From positions 1 through 41,233 of the forward strand of contig JAKRSH010000012.1 of the NCBI GenBank assembly GCA_022402465.1: a DNA stretch of 41,233 nt, read 5' to 3'. Source of the DNA: Leptospiraceae bacterium (GTDB lineage Bacteria > Spirochaetota > Leptospiria > Leptospirales > Leptospiraceae). Shown here in pieces: positions 28,071-35,592 of this stretch. Position 1 is the stretch's first letter; each line of letters opens with the position of its first letter. The notes beneath the pieces are model-generated. The model did no database searches. It had not been told where the DNA came from and was given only the letters and a program-made list of their open reading frames with translations. Made by a program: the position numbers and the translations under genes.

Positions 28071-28325
28071 TCATTTTAAAATATGAATCTCTAAGGCATG
28101 CAAACCCGAGGCAAACTCAGATTTGAGGCAATCTTGGATTCTTCGATGTGATTCAAGAAGAGTTAAGTCTTCAAATATTTCTCCACCAATATGAAGTCGA
28201 ATGTGAGTTTCATCACTTCCATCTTGTCCAGAATGACCCCTGTGCTCATTGGTGAAATCTATGATTTCCATTTTGCTAGGTGAAAAATTATCTGTGAGCA
28301 GATTCTTAATTCTCGTTGTTCTCAT
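28071..28325 (-). CDS. BolA-family protein (long-loop BolA type)
   Basis: An 84-residue BolA protein with a longer loop than its neighbour: IIDFTNEHRGHSGQDGSDETHIRLHIGGEIF, then LLESHRRIQDCLKSEFASGLHALEIHI. The extra His in the HRGHSG loop is typical of classical BolA, which can coordinate a shared [2Fe-2S] cluster with a CGFS glutaredoxin; the second His is in ESHRRI. AGGATG precedes the ATG. It follows the ABC-2 permease gene by 42 bases. Confidence 0.93.
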   Translation of the reverse strand: MRTTRIKNLLTDNFSPSKMEIIDFTNEHRGHSGQDGSDETHIRLHIGGEIFEDLTLLESHRRIQDCLKSEFASGLHALEIHILK

Positions 28326-28367
28326 ATTTCATCCTGATTATTTTTTGTATGTTTGGAAATCTATACT

Positions 28368-29141
28368 TCAATTTCTGATTCCATAACCTCGAATCATTAG
28401 ACGAACATTTAAGATAAAAAAAGCAAGAGAGAAGCATGTTATCAAGGAAAGTGCAAAAACAACATTGATATCAGACACACCTAAAAAGCCATACCGAAAA
28501 GCATTCACCATATAAAGGATAGGATTAATCTTAGAAACAAATTGCCAAAATTCAGGAAGCATAGTTATCGAATAGAAAACTCCGCCTAAATAAGTCAGTG
28601 GCGTAAGAACAAAGGTTGGTATTATGGTTACCTCGTCAAAATTTCTAGCAAAGAGTGCATTGTAAAAGCCAGCCAAAGAAAAAAGAAAACTAGTTAGAAA
28701 AACCACAATTACCAAAACGAAACCATTGTGGATGGGTAAGGGTGTGAAAAAAAGTGAAGTAATTGTTACTAAAAAACCCACAGAAAGACCTCGTATAACA
28801 CCTCCCATAGTAAAACCTAGAACTATGATAGCTGGATGGACGGGAGCAGTAAGAATTTCTTCTATATTTTTTTGGTATTTGGCGGAGTAAAAAGAAGAAA
28901 CAACATTATTGTAAGAGTTTGTAATTACACTCATCATTACTAAACCAGGAACTATGAATTGGATATAATCGAAACCACCCATTTCTCCTATTCTTGATCC
29001 AACTAGTCTACCAAAAATGACAAAATACAAAGCCATGGTTATAATGGGAGGAATTAAGGTTTGAACCCATATTCTTGTTATGCGAATATATTCTTTGATG
29101 ATGATAGTCTTGAAGGCAATCCAATTAGTTGAATAATTCAT
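28368..29141 (-). CDS. ABC-2 type permease, YadH-like
   Basis: A 257-residue membrane protein with about six hydrophobic segments. TYLGGVFYSITMLPEFWQ followed by INPILYMVNAFRYGFLG is the YadH/ABC-2 signature near the C-terminus, and the middle has a YNVVSSFYSAKYQKNIEEIL cytoplasmic stretch. It pairs with the ATPase gene upstream (4-base overlap) to form an exporter of unknown substrate. It is inside the thiol/Fe-S run, but nothing in the sequence shows the substrate. Confidence 0.92.
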   Translation of the reverse strand: MNYSTNWIAFKTIIIKEYIRITRIWVQTLIPPIITMALYFVIFGRLVGSRIGEMGGFDYIQFIVPGLVMMSVITNSYNNVVSSFYSAKYQKNIEEILTAPVHPAIIVLGFTMGGVIRGLSVGFLVTITSLFFTPLPIHNGFVLVIVVFLTSFLFSLAGFYNALFARNFDEVTIIPTFVLTPLTYLGGVFYSITMLPEFWQFVSKINPILYMVNAFRYGFLGVSDINVVFALSLITCFSLAFFILNVRLMIRGYGIRN

Positions 29142-30142
29142 TTTAAAGTTTTCTCCACCAGATTTAAAAAGAGTTCTTCCAAACGATTGGATTTGTTTCG
29201 TAAACTCATTATTGTAATTTTTTTGTCTTTGAAGAAATCGAATAATTCATTGATGGTTCTACTTCTTGCAATAGATACTTCCAGTGTTTGAGGATCTATG
29301 ATTTGGAATTTCATACCTTCCATACTTTCGATTTCAGTGATAGAATCTTTAAGATCAAAAATGAAAGTTTCCGAATCCATTCTATCCAATAGTTTTTTAA
29401 TTGAAGTGTTTTCTACAATATTCCCTTGGTCTATAATGGCAATATTTCGACATAGTGTTTCTGCTTCTTCAAGGTAATGTGTCGTAAGGATAATTGAGGT
29501 TCCTGATTTATTAATATTCACTAGAAAATCCCACATGGAACGTCTAAGTTCGATATCAACACCAGCTGTTGGTTCATCGAGTATGAGAAGCTTTGGTTGG
29601 TGGATTAAGGCTCTTGCTATCATAAGTCTTCTTTTCATTCCACCAGAGAGCTTGCCCGCTTGGTTGTCTCTTTTTTCATAGAGCCCTAAAGCGTTTAGAT
29701 AGTAGTCGGCTCTTTCTTTGGCTTCTTTTCTTGGAATTCCGTAGTAGCCAGCTTGGTTCATTAGAATGGAAGTTAGCTTTTCAAAAATGCCAAAATTAAA
29801 TTCTTGGGGGACTATGCCCAAATGAGATTTTGCAATTTCTAAATCAGTGTCTATATCATAACCAAAAATCTTAACAGAGCCAGAAGTTTTATTTACTAAA
29901 GATGAAATGATTCCTATTGTTGTTGACTTACCAGCACCATTCGGTCCGAGCAATGCGAAGAAGTCTCCTTGCTCAACTTTTAGATTGATCCCTTTTAGAG
30001 CTTGGAATCCATTGCTGTAGGTTTTGTTTAGATTGAATATCTCAAGAGCTGGAAAACTTTTGCTGTCATTTGCAGTCGAACTAAATGAATCATTTGGATG
30101 AGATGCAGTTTGTTTAAAATTATTTTCTGTATTAATTGTCAT
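29138..30142 (-). CDS. ABC-2 exporter ATP-binding protein, YadG-like
   Basis: A 334-residue ATPase with a ~30-residue Ser/Asn-rich N-terminal extension ahead of the ABC core. Walker A is GPNGAGKST, the signature LSGGMKRRL, Walker B LLILDEPTAGVD, and the H-loop TTHYLEEAE. A C-terminal regulatory domain follows. It overlaps the permease gene by 4 bases and the upstream trhO gene by 11 bases. Substrate unknown. Confidence 0.93.
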   Translation of the reverse strand: MTINTENNFKQTASHPNDSFSSTANDSKSFPALEIFNLNKTYSNGFQALKGINLKVEQGDFFALLGPNGAGKSTTIGIISSLVNKTSGSVKIFGYDIDTDLEIAKSHLGIVPQEFNFGIFEKLTSILMNQAGYYGIPRKEAKERADYYLNALGLYEKRDNQAGKLSGGMKRRLMIARALIHQPKLLILDEPTAGVDIELRRSMWDFLVNINKSGTSIILTTHYLEEAETLCRNIAIIDQGNIVENTSIKKLLDRMDSETFIFDLKDSITEIESMEGMKFQIIDPQTLEVSIARSRTINELFDFFKDKKITIMSLRNKSNRLEELFLNLVEKTLK

Positions 30143-31190
30143 TCTTTGTTAGGTTATTATAACTTCTCTTCTTTGCTCTAGATTTGGTAAAAGGTACAAG
30201 CGAACTTTTGATACGAACTTTACGTCGAAGGTCTTTTTGCAAGGATTCAGGGAGTTGCAAGATGTCTTTGCATTCTTCACTGCAACAAGCATTGAGTTTT
30301 TCACTGCACGAAGGACATTGTATCATCAAAACATGACAACCAGCATTCATACAATTGGTATGAGTGTCACAACTTGTCCCACAGATATGGCATTTTGCAA
30401 GAACATCTTCGGTGATCTTCTCGGAAAGCCTTGAATCAAATACAAAATTCTTGCCTAAGAATTTGGAAGGAAGATTCTTAGATTTAATTTCTTGGGCATA
30501 GCTGATAATACCGCCTCTAAGTTGGTATACATCCTTGTAACCATGGTGTTTGATAAATGCGGAAGCTTTTTCACAACGTATGCCACCTGTACAATACAAT
30601 AGGATTTTCTTATCTGTACCAGATTCTTGTAAAAAATCCAAAACTTCAGGCAACTCTTCTCGAAAGGTTTCAGCCTCGGGAAGAATTGCTCCTTGGAAAT
30701 GTCCTATCTCTGATTCATAAGAATTTCTCATATCAATACAAATTGTATCTTTGTCTTCTAACATATGATTGAATTCTTCTGCTGTGAGATGAGTTCCCAC
30801 ATTTGTTACATCGAAGGATAGGTCTTCTAAGCCATCGGCTACAATTTTACTTCGAACCTTTATAACTAATTTGATAAATGCTTCTTCTCTACTTTCAACT
30901 GCAATATTAAGATACATATTTTCGAAGAATGTAAAGGTATTGAGAACTTCTGAAAGTTTTTCTAGTTGAAAATCAGGAACAGAAATCTGTGCATTGATTC
31001 CTTCTTTGGCAAGATAGATTCTTCCTAATACTTGAATGGATGCGAGAGCCTCATAAAGTTCATCTCTTGTTTGACTTGGGTTTTCCAAAATTACATAACG
31101 ATAGAAGGATAAGTTAATTCTTGCAAATGTTTCCGATTCTAATTTATGCTTTAAAGTCTCATCGTCATAAAGATTGAACTTACGTTTCAT
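30132..31190 (-). CDS. trhO: Oxygen-dependent tRNA uridine(34) hydroxylase TrhO (rhodanese family)
   Basis: A 352-residue protein of the YceA/TrhO family, which makes 5-hydroxyuridine at wobble position 34 of some tRNAs. Order of domains: an acylphosphatase-like N-terminal part (IYLAKEGINAQISVP), a rhodanese domain (DMRNSYESEIGHFQGAI, active Cys in LYCTGGIRCEKAS), and a C-terminal Cys-rich region (CHICGTSC, CMNAGC, CPSCSEKLNACC) likely binding zinc. It overlaps the disulfide reductase gene by 4 bases and the ABC ATPase gene by 11. Confidence 0.94.
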   Translation of the reverse strand: MKRKFNLYDDETLKHKLESETFARINLSFYRYVILENPSQTRDELYEALASIQVLGRIYLAKEGINAQISVPDFQLEKLSEVLNTFTFFENMYLNIAVESREEAFIKLVIKVRSKIVADGLEDLSFDVTNVGTHLTAEEFNHMLEDKDTICIDMRNSYESEIGHFQGAILPEAETFREELPEVLDFLQESGTDKKILLYCTGGIRCEKASAFIKHHGYKDVYQLRGGIISYAQEIKSKNLPSKFLGKNFVFDSRLSEKITEDVLAKCHICGTSCDTHTNCMNAGCHVLMIQCPSCSEKLNACCSEECKDILQLPESLQKDLRRKVRIKSSLVPFTKSRAKKRSYNNLTKNDN

Positions 31191-32566
31191 ACTGTATTTC
31201 CTAGTTGATCCCTAGCTTTACGAAAAGCATTCCTGGTAATTTCAGGAAGAGAGGGATGGATATAGATCATATTTAGATAGTCCTCTAATTTAAGACCCAT
31301 TGTCATTCCTAAAATTATCATATGGATTAAGTTGGATGCCTCATCTCCAATGATGTGAGCACCTAGAACCTTTCTAGAATTCTTATCGAGCAAGATTTTG
31401 ACAAAACCCACTTCAGGCAATCTTGCCATGCCTTGGGCAGAGCCTGAATAAGGATGAATTGCTTTTATATAATCAAAACCAGCAAGTCGAACAGAATCTT
31501 CCGTTAATCCCACTCTTGCAATTTCTGGGTAGGTAAAAACAGCATGGGGCATAGGCGGATAGTGAATAGGTGAGGGATTTTTCTTGAGATACAAATTATC
31601 GAAAAGATATTCTCCTTCAAAATTTACAGAATGACGATAAAAGTAACGACCTATCACATCACCTAATGCATAAATACTTTTAGCACTCGTCTCAAGGTAT
31701 TCATTGGTTTCAATATATCCATCTGCATTCAAACGAATATCAGTATGTTCTAATCCAAGATCATCTGTGTTGGGTATAGTCCCTGTTGCTACCATTAGAG
31801 CATCTGCCTCTAGAACCGAGTGATCCTTATCATCAAGAACTATTTTAAACACACCATCTTTATAGGAGACCTTATGGATATTGCAATTCTCATGCAGGGT
31901 AACTTTCTTAGATACATTTTCATGAAATGCCTCCCGAATATCTAAATCTTCTTCTTTTAAGATTTTGGAACGAGCTATGAAGATTACTTCCGTACCGAAC
32001 GCACGGTAAGCAAGACCAAGTTCTAAGGCTATGAAACCTGCACCAAGAATTACCAATCTTTTGGGTAGTTTCGTATTTCGGAGAGCCTCTCTACTTGTCC
32101 AAAAAGGAGTTCCTTCCAATCCTTCAATGTGAGGTATCTTAGGTCTACAACCTACAGCAATGAATATTCTATCACCAGTTATTATTTCTGAACCAAGAGA
32201 TATTTCCCTTTTGCCAACAAACTTTGCTTTGTAAGGATAAAAATCTATATTAGGATTTTTATTATAAGCTGGTGCTATACTTGCTGAATCAGCATCCACA
32301 GTTTTGGAAATTCTTTCTACCAATTTGCTAAAGTCAACCTTCCAATCTGAGTCCTTAGACAATTGCAGTCGACTTAAGTCTTCTGTTAGGTGAATGATAT
32401 CTGCTGGGTAGATCAGCATTTTGGATGGAATGCACCCACGATTCAAACAGGTACCACCAGGTGATTCCATTTCTGCGACAGCTACTTTTCTACCTAAATC
32501 TGCTACAGGACGAACTAACTTAGTTCCTCCACCAGTTCCAATGACGATTGTGTCGTAATGTTTCAT
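31187..32566 (-). CDS. Class I disulfide reductase, NADPH-type; glutathione/mycothione reductase-like
   Basis: A 459-residue FAD flavoprotein of the lipoamide dehydrogenase/glutathione reductase superfamily. Redox Cys40 and Cys45 are in GGTCLNRGCIPSK; the NAD(P) Rossmann motif is GAGFIALELG; FAD binding continues at YALGDVIG; the C-terminal His-Glu pair is in HPSLPEI. After the second Rossmann strand comes IARSKIL with Arg/Lys, where lipoamide dehydrogenases have an acidic residue, which argues for NADPH and a low-molecular-weight disulfide substrate. Neighbouring glutathione genes make glutathione disulfide a candidate. No 2-oxoacid dehydrogenase genes are nearby. It starts 2 bases after the endonuclease gene and overlaps trhO by 4. 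Confidence 0.82.
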   Translation of the reverse strand: MKHYDTIVIGTGGGTKLVRPVADLGRKVAVAEMESPGGTCLNRGCIPSKMLIYPADIIHLTEDLSRLQLSKDSDWKVDFSKLVERISKTVDADSASIAPAYNKNPNIDFYPYKAKFVGKREISLGSEIITGDRIFIAVGCRPKIPHIEGLEGTPFWTSREALRNTKLPKRLVILGAGFIALELGLAYRAFGTEVIFIARSKILKEEDLDIREAFHENVSKKVTLHENCNIHKVSYKDGVFKIVLDDKDHSVLEADALMVATGTIPNTDDLGLEHTDIRLNADGYIETNEYLETSAKSIYALGDVIGRYFYRHSVNFEGEYLFDNLYLKKNPSPIHYPPMPHAVFTYPEIARVGLTEDSVRLAGFDYIKAIHPYSGSAQGMARLPEVGFVKILLDKNSRKVLGAHIIGDEASNLIHMIILGMTMGLKLEDYLNMIYIHPSLPEITRNAFRKARDQLGNTV

Positions 32567-32568
32567 TT

Positions 32569-33417
32569 TTACCTATCTATAAAGGGATTAGAGTTTCCTT
32601 GGATTTTTTTGATTCGATTATTTCTTTCCATTTCCCATTCATCAGGTGGATCTTCTTCTGCCCATGCGAGAAAAAGTTTCCATTGCTTAGGATCAATTTG
32701 TATTTTGTATCTATAGTTCATATAAAAGTAGGTTCTTGCAATATCACCACGAATCTCTTCTCTAGGCTCTGCAAGTTTATTGCTAAAATCTACCTCAAAA
32801 TCACAGCTTCCATACTTTCTTCCTTCTCCCTTTACTATACCGTAAGGAAAGGAACTTCTATCGGCATTGAGTTCTCCAGGAGATGGACGTATGTTATGCA
32901 GATCCGACTCCATTTGCTTGAAAAGAGGATCTATTCTTCTGCAGCATTTTCTACCTTTGAAACTTATTCCATTTTTTTCGCATATTGCTTGTTTCCAACA
33001 TGAAAGATTTTGACCAAATGTATGAGCAGGCATTATATGTTCCCATTCCAAGCGAAAGGCTCTTTCCTGGTTTAGTCTTGCCTTAAGTCCACAATCCTTT
33101 TGGATTTGAGTTACAGTATATCCTTCTTTTTTGGAACGAAAAAAGTTACAGTTGCAGTAAAAATCTTTTTGTCTATCCTCATAAATTTTACTTAGTAGTT
33201 TCTTTGCTTTTCGAAAATTGCTTATCTTATGGTATGCTATGGGAATTTGGTTTTGGTTAGTAGAGTTATTATTATTCAGTTCTTCAAGCTTAGGATACAG
33301 CTCTTCTAATTTAGGAACTTCTAAGGAGGGAGCTTCCTTTTTGAGCTGTGATGTATCCTGGCAGTTTTGAAGTTGCAGGCATACGTATAGTATAACTAAA
33401 ACTCTACGAGAATTCAA
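32569..33417 (-). CDS. Endonuclease I family nuclease, predicted lipoprotein
   Basis: About 282 residues from TTG at 33417, whose TTGA overlaps the stop of the MAPEG gene. This start gives a perfect short lipoprotein signal, MNSRRVLVILYVCLQLQNC, with lipid Cys19. The mature part has EndA/Vvn-type motifs: Cys-rich YCNCNF, RLEWEHIMPAHTFG with the catalytic His-metal site, DLHNIRPS, ARTYFYMNYRY and NRIKKIQGNSNPFID. These nucleases cut DNA and RNA non-specifically outside the cytoplasm. Anchoring to a membrane is an inference from the lipobox. It could serve nutrient uptake or defence against extracellular DNA traps. Confidence 0.88.
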   Translation of the reverse strand: MNSRRVLVILYVCLQLQNCQDTSQLKKEAPSLEVPKLEELYPKLEELNNNNSTNQNQIPIAYHKISNFRKAKKLLSKIYEDRQKDFYCNCNFFRSKKEGYTVTQIQKDCGLKARLNQERAFRLEWEHIMPAHTFGQNLSCWKQAICEKNGISFKGRKCCRRIDPLFKQMESDLHNIRPSPGELNADRSSFPYGIVKGEGRKYGSCDFEVDFSNKLAEPREEIRGDIARTYFYMNYRYKIQIDPKQWKLFLAWAEEDPPDEWEMERNNRIKKIQGNSNPFIDR

Positions 33418-33806
33418 GAGGCTAGAGCAAGAACAAAGATTCCAAGAGTTACGAAAAAACCAAGCAACCATACAGTTGATCTTAGAATATGATGATTGGT
33501 CCAATAAAAAATTATATATAGAACTCGTAAAATTACAAAGCTAATAGATAGAATATCTAAATAAGCTTCAGGTGCTTGGAAATACAGTGCAAAAAGAACT
33601 GCGATTCCGAAAGCAGGAAAGCTTTCAAAACTATTGAGATGAGCACCAAGAGCTCTCTTACCGAAACCAGTTAATCTTGCTTGTTGGTCTCTGGGGTATT
33701 GGTTATCAAAGTGATTGTCTAATTTGTACATAGCATAGCTTAAAGGTACTTTTGCTATGTAGATTAAGATAAAAGAAAATAAAACAGAAACTAAGGCTAG
33801 GCTCAT
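33414..33806 (-). CDS. MAPEG-family membrane protein
   Basis: A 130-residue protein with four predicted membrane helices. NQYPRDQQARLTGFGKRALGAHLNSFESFPAFGIAVL near residues 36-72 is the MAPEG core (the glutathione-binding Arg/Glu region between helices 1 and 2). MAPEG proteins often bind glutathione and conjugate lipids or hydrophobic electrophiles, but substrate cannot be told here. It starts the minus-strand thiol run and its stop overlaps the next start. It follows the glyoxalase II gene by 61 bases, so that gene may belong to the same transcript. Confidence 0.88.
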   Translation of the reverse strand: MSLALVSVLFSFILIYIAKVPLSYAMYKLDNHFDNQYPRDQQARLTGFGKRALGAHLNSFESFPAFGIAVLFALYFQAPEAYLDILSISFVILRVLYIIFYWTNHHILRSTVWLLGFFVTLGIFVLALAS

Positions 33807-33867
33807 AGGTAAATGATGAGGCTCAGTGAATGCACTGTCAAGAAAATTGAGATTTTTTCTTAAGAAT

Positions 33868-34653
33868 CTAAAAGGTATCTCTTAATTTTCGTAACTCAAG
33901 AAAGATTTCTTTTTCCGTTCTACGAAGATTGGAATCATTGAATTTCTTTCGAATATCTGGATGATTTAATTGGAAAAAGGTGGAAAGTTTTCTTTCAAGT
34001 CCAAGGTTGGATTGTAGATACTCTCCTCTTTTACTCAATTCTTTGTATTCATATAAAATATCTATGGCTGCTTGGTTCTGTGGCATAATACTCAAAGTGA
34101 ACTTAATATTGTTCTCCAAATAGTCATGACCAGGGTAGACTTTCGTAGAACCAGGAAAGGTATTGTAGATTTTAGCTATTGTTTCATATAGAATGGAGGG
34201 ATCTCCCCCTCGGTAGCAATTTCCAACGCCTGCATTAAAAATTGTATCACCTGTAATCAGGAAGAGAATTTCTTTTTCTATTCGACCTAATAAAGTAATA
34301 GAACTTGGAGTATGTCCAGGAGTATGGATAAACTCCAAAATCATTCCATCCAATTGAATTCTCTCTTGGTGGATGATTGCTCTACTTGCATGAGGAACAG
34401 TTTGAAGAGCAAGTGCATGCGTCCAGACTCCCTCTTTGGCTAGGGGTGCAAGCAACTCATTTCCATGAGTATGATCTTTGTGTTCGTGGGTATTAAAAAT
34501 TGCTTTGAGTGTTAAATTATTTTTCTCAAATGTAGAATGAATGAGATCGACATCGTAAGGATCTACACAGATTGCTTCTTTGCTTAATCTATCCCAAATT
34601 ATATATTGGAAATTTCTAAGAGGAGAATTTGTAAATTGTTGAATGATTGGCAT
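33868..34653 (-). CDS. Glyoxalase II-like hydroxyacylglutathione hydrolase
   Basis: A 261-residue metallo-beta-lactamase-fold protein. Binuclear metal site: NTHEHKDHTHGN near residue 54, HTPGHTPSSI, TGDTIFNAGVGNCYRGG and YPGHDYLENNIKF. The C-terminal LERKLSTFFQLNHPDIRKKF is like the GloB substrate-binding tail, which supports hydrolysis of S-lactoylglutathione over a persulfide dioxygenase. The downstream minus-strand run holds MAPEG, glutaredoxins and a disulfide reductase. The promoter region contains a pentanucleotide repeat (34699-34743), so expression could vary with repeat number. Confidence 0.88.
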   Translation of the reverse strand: MPIIQQFTNSPLRNFQYIIWDRLSKEAICVDPYDVDLIHSTFEKNNLTLKAIFNTHEHKDHTHGNELLAPLAKEGVWTHALALQTVPHASRAIIHQERIQLDGMILEFIHTPGHTPSSITLLGRIEKEILFLITGDTIFNAGVGNCYRGGDPSILYETIAKIYNTFPGSTKVYPGHDYLENNIKFTLSIMPQNQAAIDILYEYKELSKRGEYLQSNLGLERKLSTFFQLNHPDIRKKFNDSNLRRTEKEIFLELRKLRDTF

Positions 34654-34698
34654 GAGATTAAGAAACTAAAGTTGTTGTATTTTAAATTCGGAACTTTA

Positions 34699-34743
34699 CA
34701 TTACATTACTTTTCTTTTCTTTTCTTTTCTTTTCTTTTCTTTT
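34699..34743. repeat. Pentanucleotide tract: CATTA x2 then CTTTT x7
   Basis: Nine pentamers in phase: CATTA at 34699-34708 and CTTTT from 34709 to 34743 (C at every fifth base). On the gene strand this is an AAAAG-rich purine tract 46 bases upstream of the glyoxalase II ATG and 19 bases after the stop of the coiled-coil gene. Such tracts slip during replication and can change promoter spacing. No gene frame is crossed. Confidence 0.85.
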
Positions 34744-34762
34744 TACTTAATATAACATAGTC

Positions 34763-34972
34763 TTAATGCTTATAGCCTTTTTCGATGAGCAGCTTGGTTA
34801 ATCGTAATGATTCTTTTTCAAGTTGAAGTATTTTTTTGTTTGTAGAATTGATTTCTTTTTGGAGTTCTTTGTTTCTTAATAGGATGGTCTTTATATCATC
34901 TTTTATCGACATGGTTTTCTTGGAAGGTTTTGATTTATGAAGTTTAGATTTCTTTTTTTTTGCGATGCTCAT
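34763..34972 (-). CDS. Small lysine-rich coiled-coil protein
   Basis: About 69 residues, no family recognised. A Lys/Ser-rich basic N-terminus (SIAKKKKSKLHKSKPSKK) is followed by a predicted coiled coil from about residue 23 (KDDIKTILLRNKELQKEINS through LTKLLIEKGYKH) with leucines in heptad-like spacing. ATG at 34972 sits 2 bases after the cobC stop codon, so cotranscription is likely; an upstream start inside cobC is less likely. The basic tail might bind nucleic acid or acidic partners, but this is a guess. Confidence 0.6.
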   Translation of the reverse strand: MSIAKKKKSKLHKSKPSKKTMSIKDDIKTILLRNKELQKEINSTNKKILQLEKESLRLTKLLIEKGYKH

Positions 34973-34974
34973 GT

Positions 34975-35592
34975 TTAGCCAACTCCTAGATTCCAATTTT
35001 CATTCCAAGAGAGCATACTTGTAAAGTCTTTTTCGAATTGAAATTGATTCATGCTTAAGTAATTCAATTGCATCAGAAAGGTAATGGATAGATCAATTCC
35101 AAGAACAAGCGATGCAATTTGTCGAATTACTCCAGCATGTGTCACAAGCAGGTATTCCTCATCTTGGTTTGCATTAGCACGTATTTCTTCAATAAAGGAT
35201 GAAATCCTCAACTTAAATTCCTCATTCGATTCTGCCTGAGGCGCAGGGTGTCTTGGAAACTCTTCTATGAATTTTTTATAATCCTCTTTCCACTCATCCA
35301 TTTCAGAAATTTCTTTGTAAGTTTTGCCTTCCCAAAGTCCGAAAGAAATTTCTCTAAGCCTAAAATCTTCTTTTACTCTAAGCTCAGGTAGGAGATTTCC
35401 TTGGATATAATGGGCCAGTTCAGAACAGCGAACAAGATCCGATGAAAATATCTTAGTATACTTTCCTTGTTTGAGCCGAATCTCAAATGGTTTAGTAAGT
35501 TCAATTGGTATGGATCTGGGATCCATTTGACCTAGGAATCTTCCCGTCCACAAAGAAGGTAGGGCAGGATGACGCAGGCAAGAAAGTTTCAC
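34975..35592 (-). CDS. cobC: Histidine phosphatase, probable alpha-ribazole phosphatase CobC
   Basis: About 205 residues from GTG at 35592, which overlaps the cobS stop (TAGTG). The histidine phosphatase motif reads LRHPAL at residues 6-11 (RHP instead of RHG, as in some CobC proteins). WTGRFLGQMD follows, then SSDLVRCSELAHYI, REISFGLWEGKTYKEI, and the second catalytic His in LLVTHAGVIRQI. It should remove phosphate from alpha-ribazole phosphate in cobalamin lower-ligand assembly. Adjacent cobS supports this role over phosphoglycerate mutase. An upstream reading frame extends into cobS but is not coding. Confidence 0.85.
   Translation of the reverse strand: MKLSCLRHPALPSLWTGRFLGQMDPRSIPIELTKPFEIRLKQGKYTKIFSSDLVRCSELAHYIQGNLLPELRVKEDFRLREISFGLWEGKTYKEISEMDEWKEDYKKFIEEFPRHPAPQAESNEEFKLRISSFIEEIRANANQDEEYLLVTHAGVIRQIASLVLGIDLSITFLMQLNYLSMNQFQFEKDFTSMLSWNENWNLGVG

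Noticed and set aside
31187-32566. Plain dihydrolipoamide dehydrogenase
   Set aside because: Basic residues at the NAD(P) specificity position and lack of dehydrogenase complex genes argue against an E3 role, though it is not excluded.
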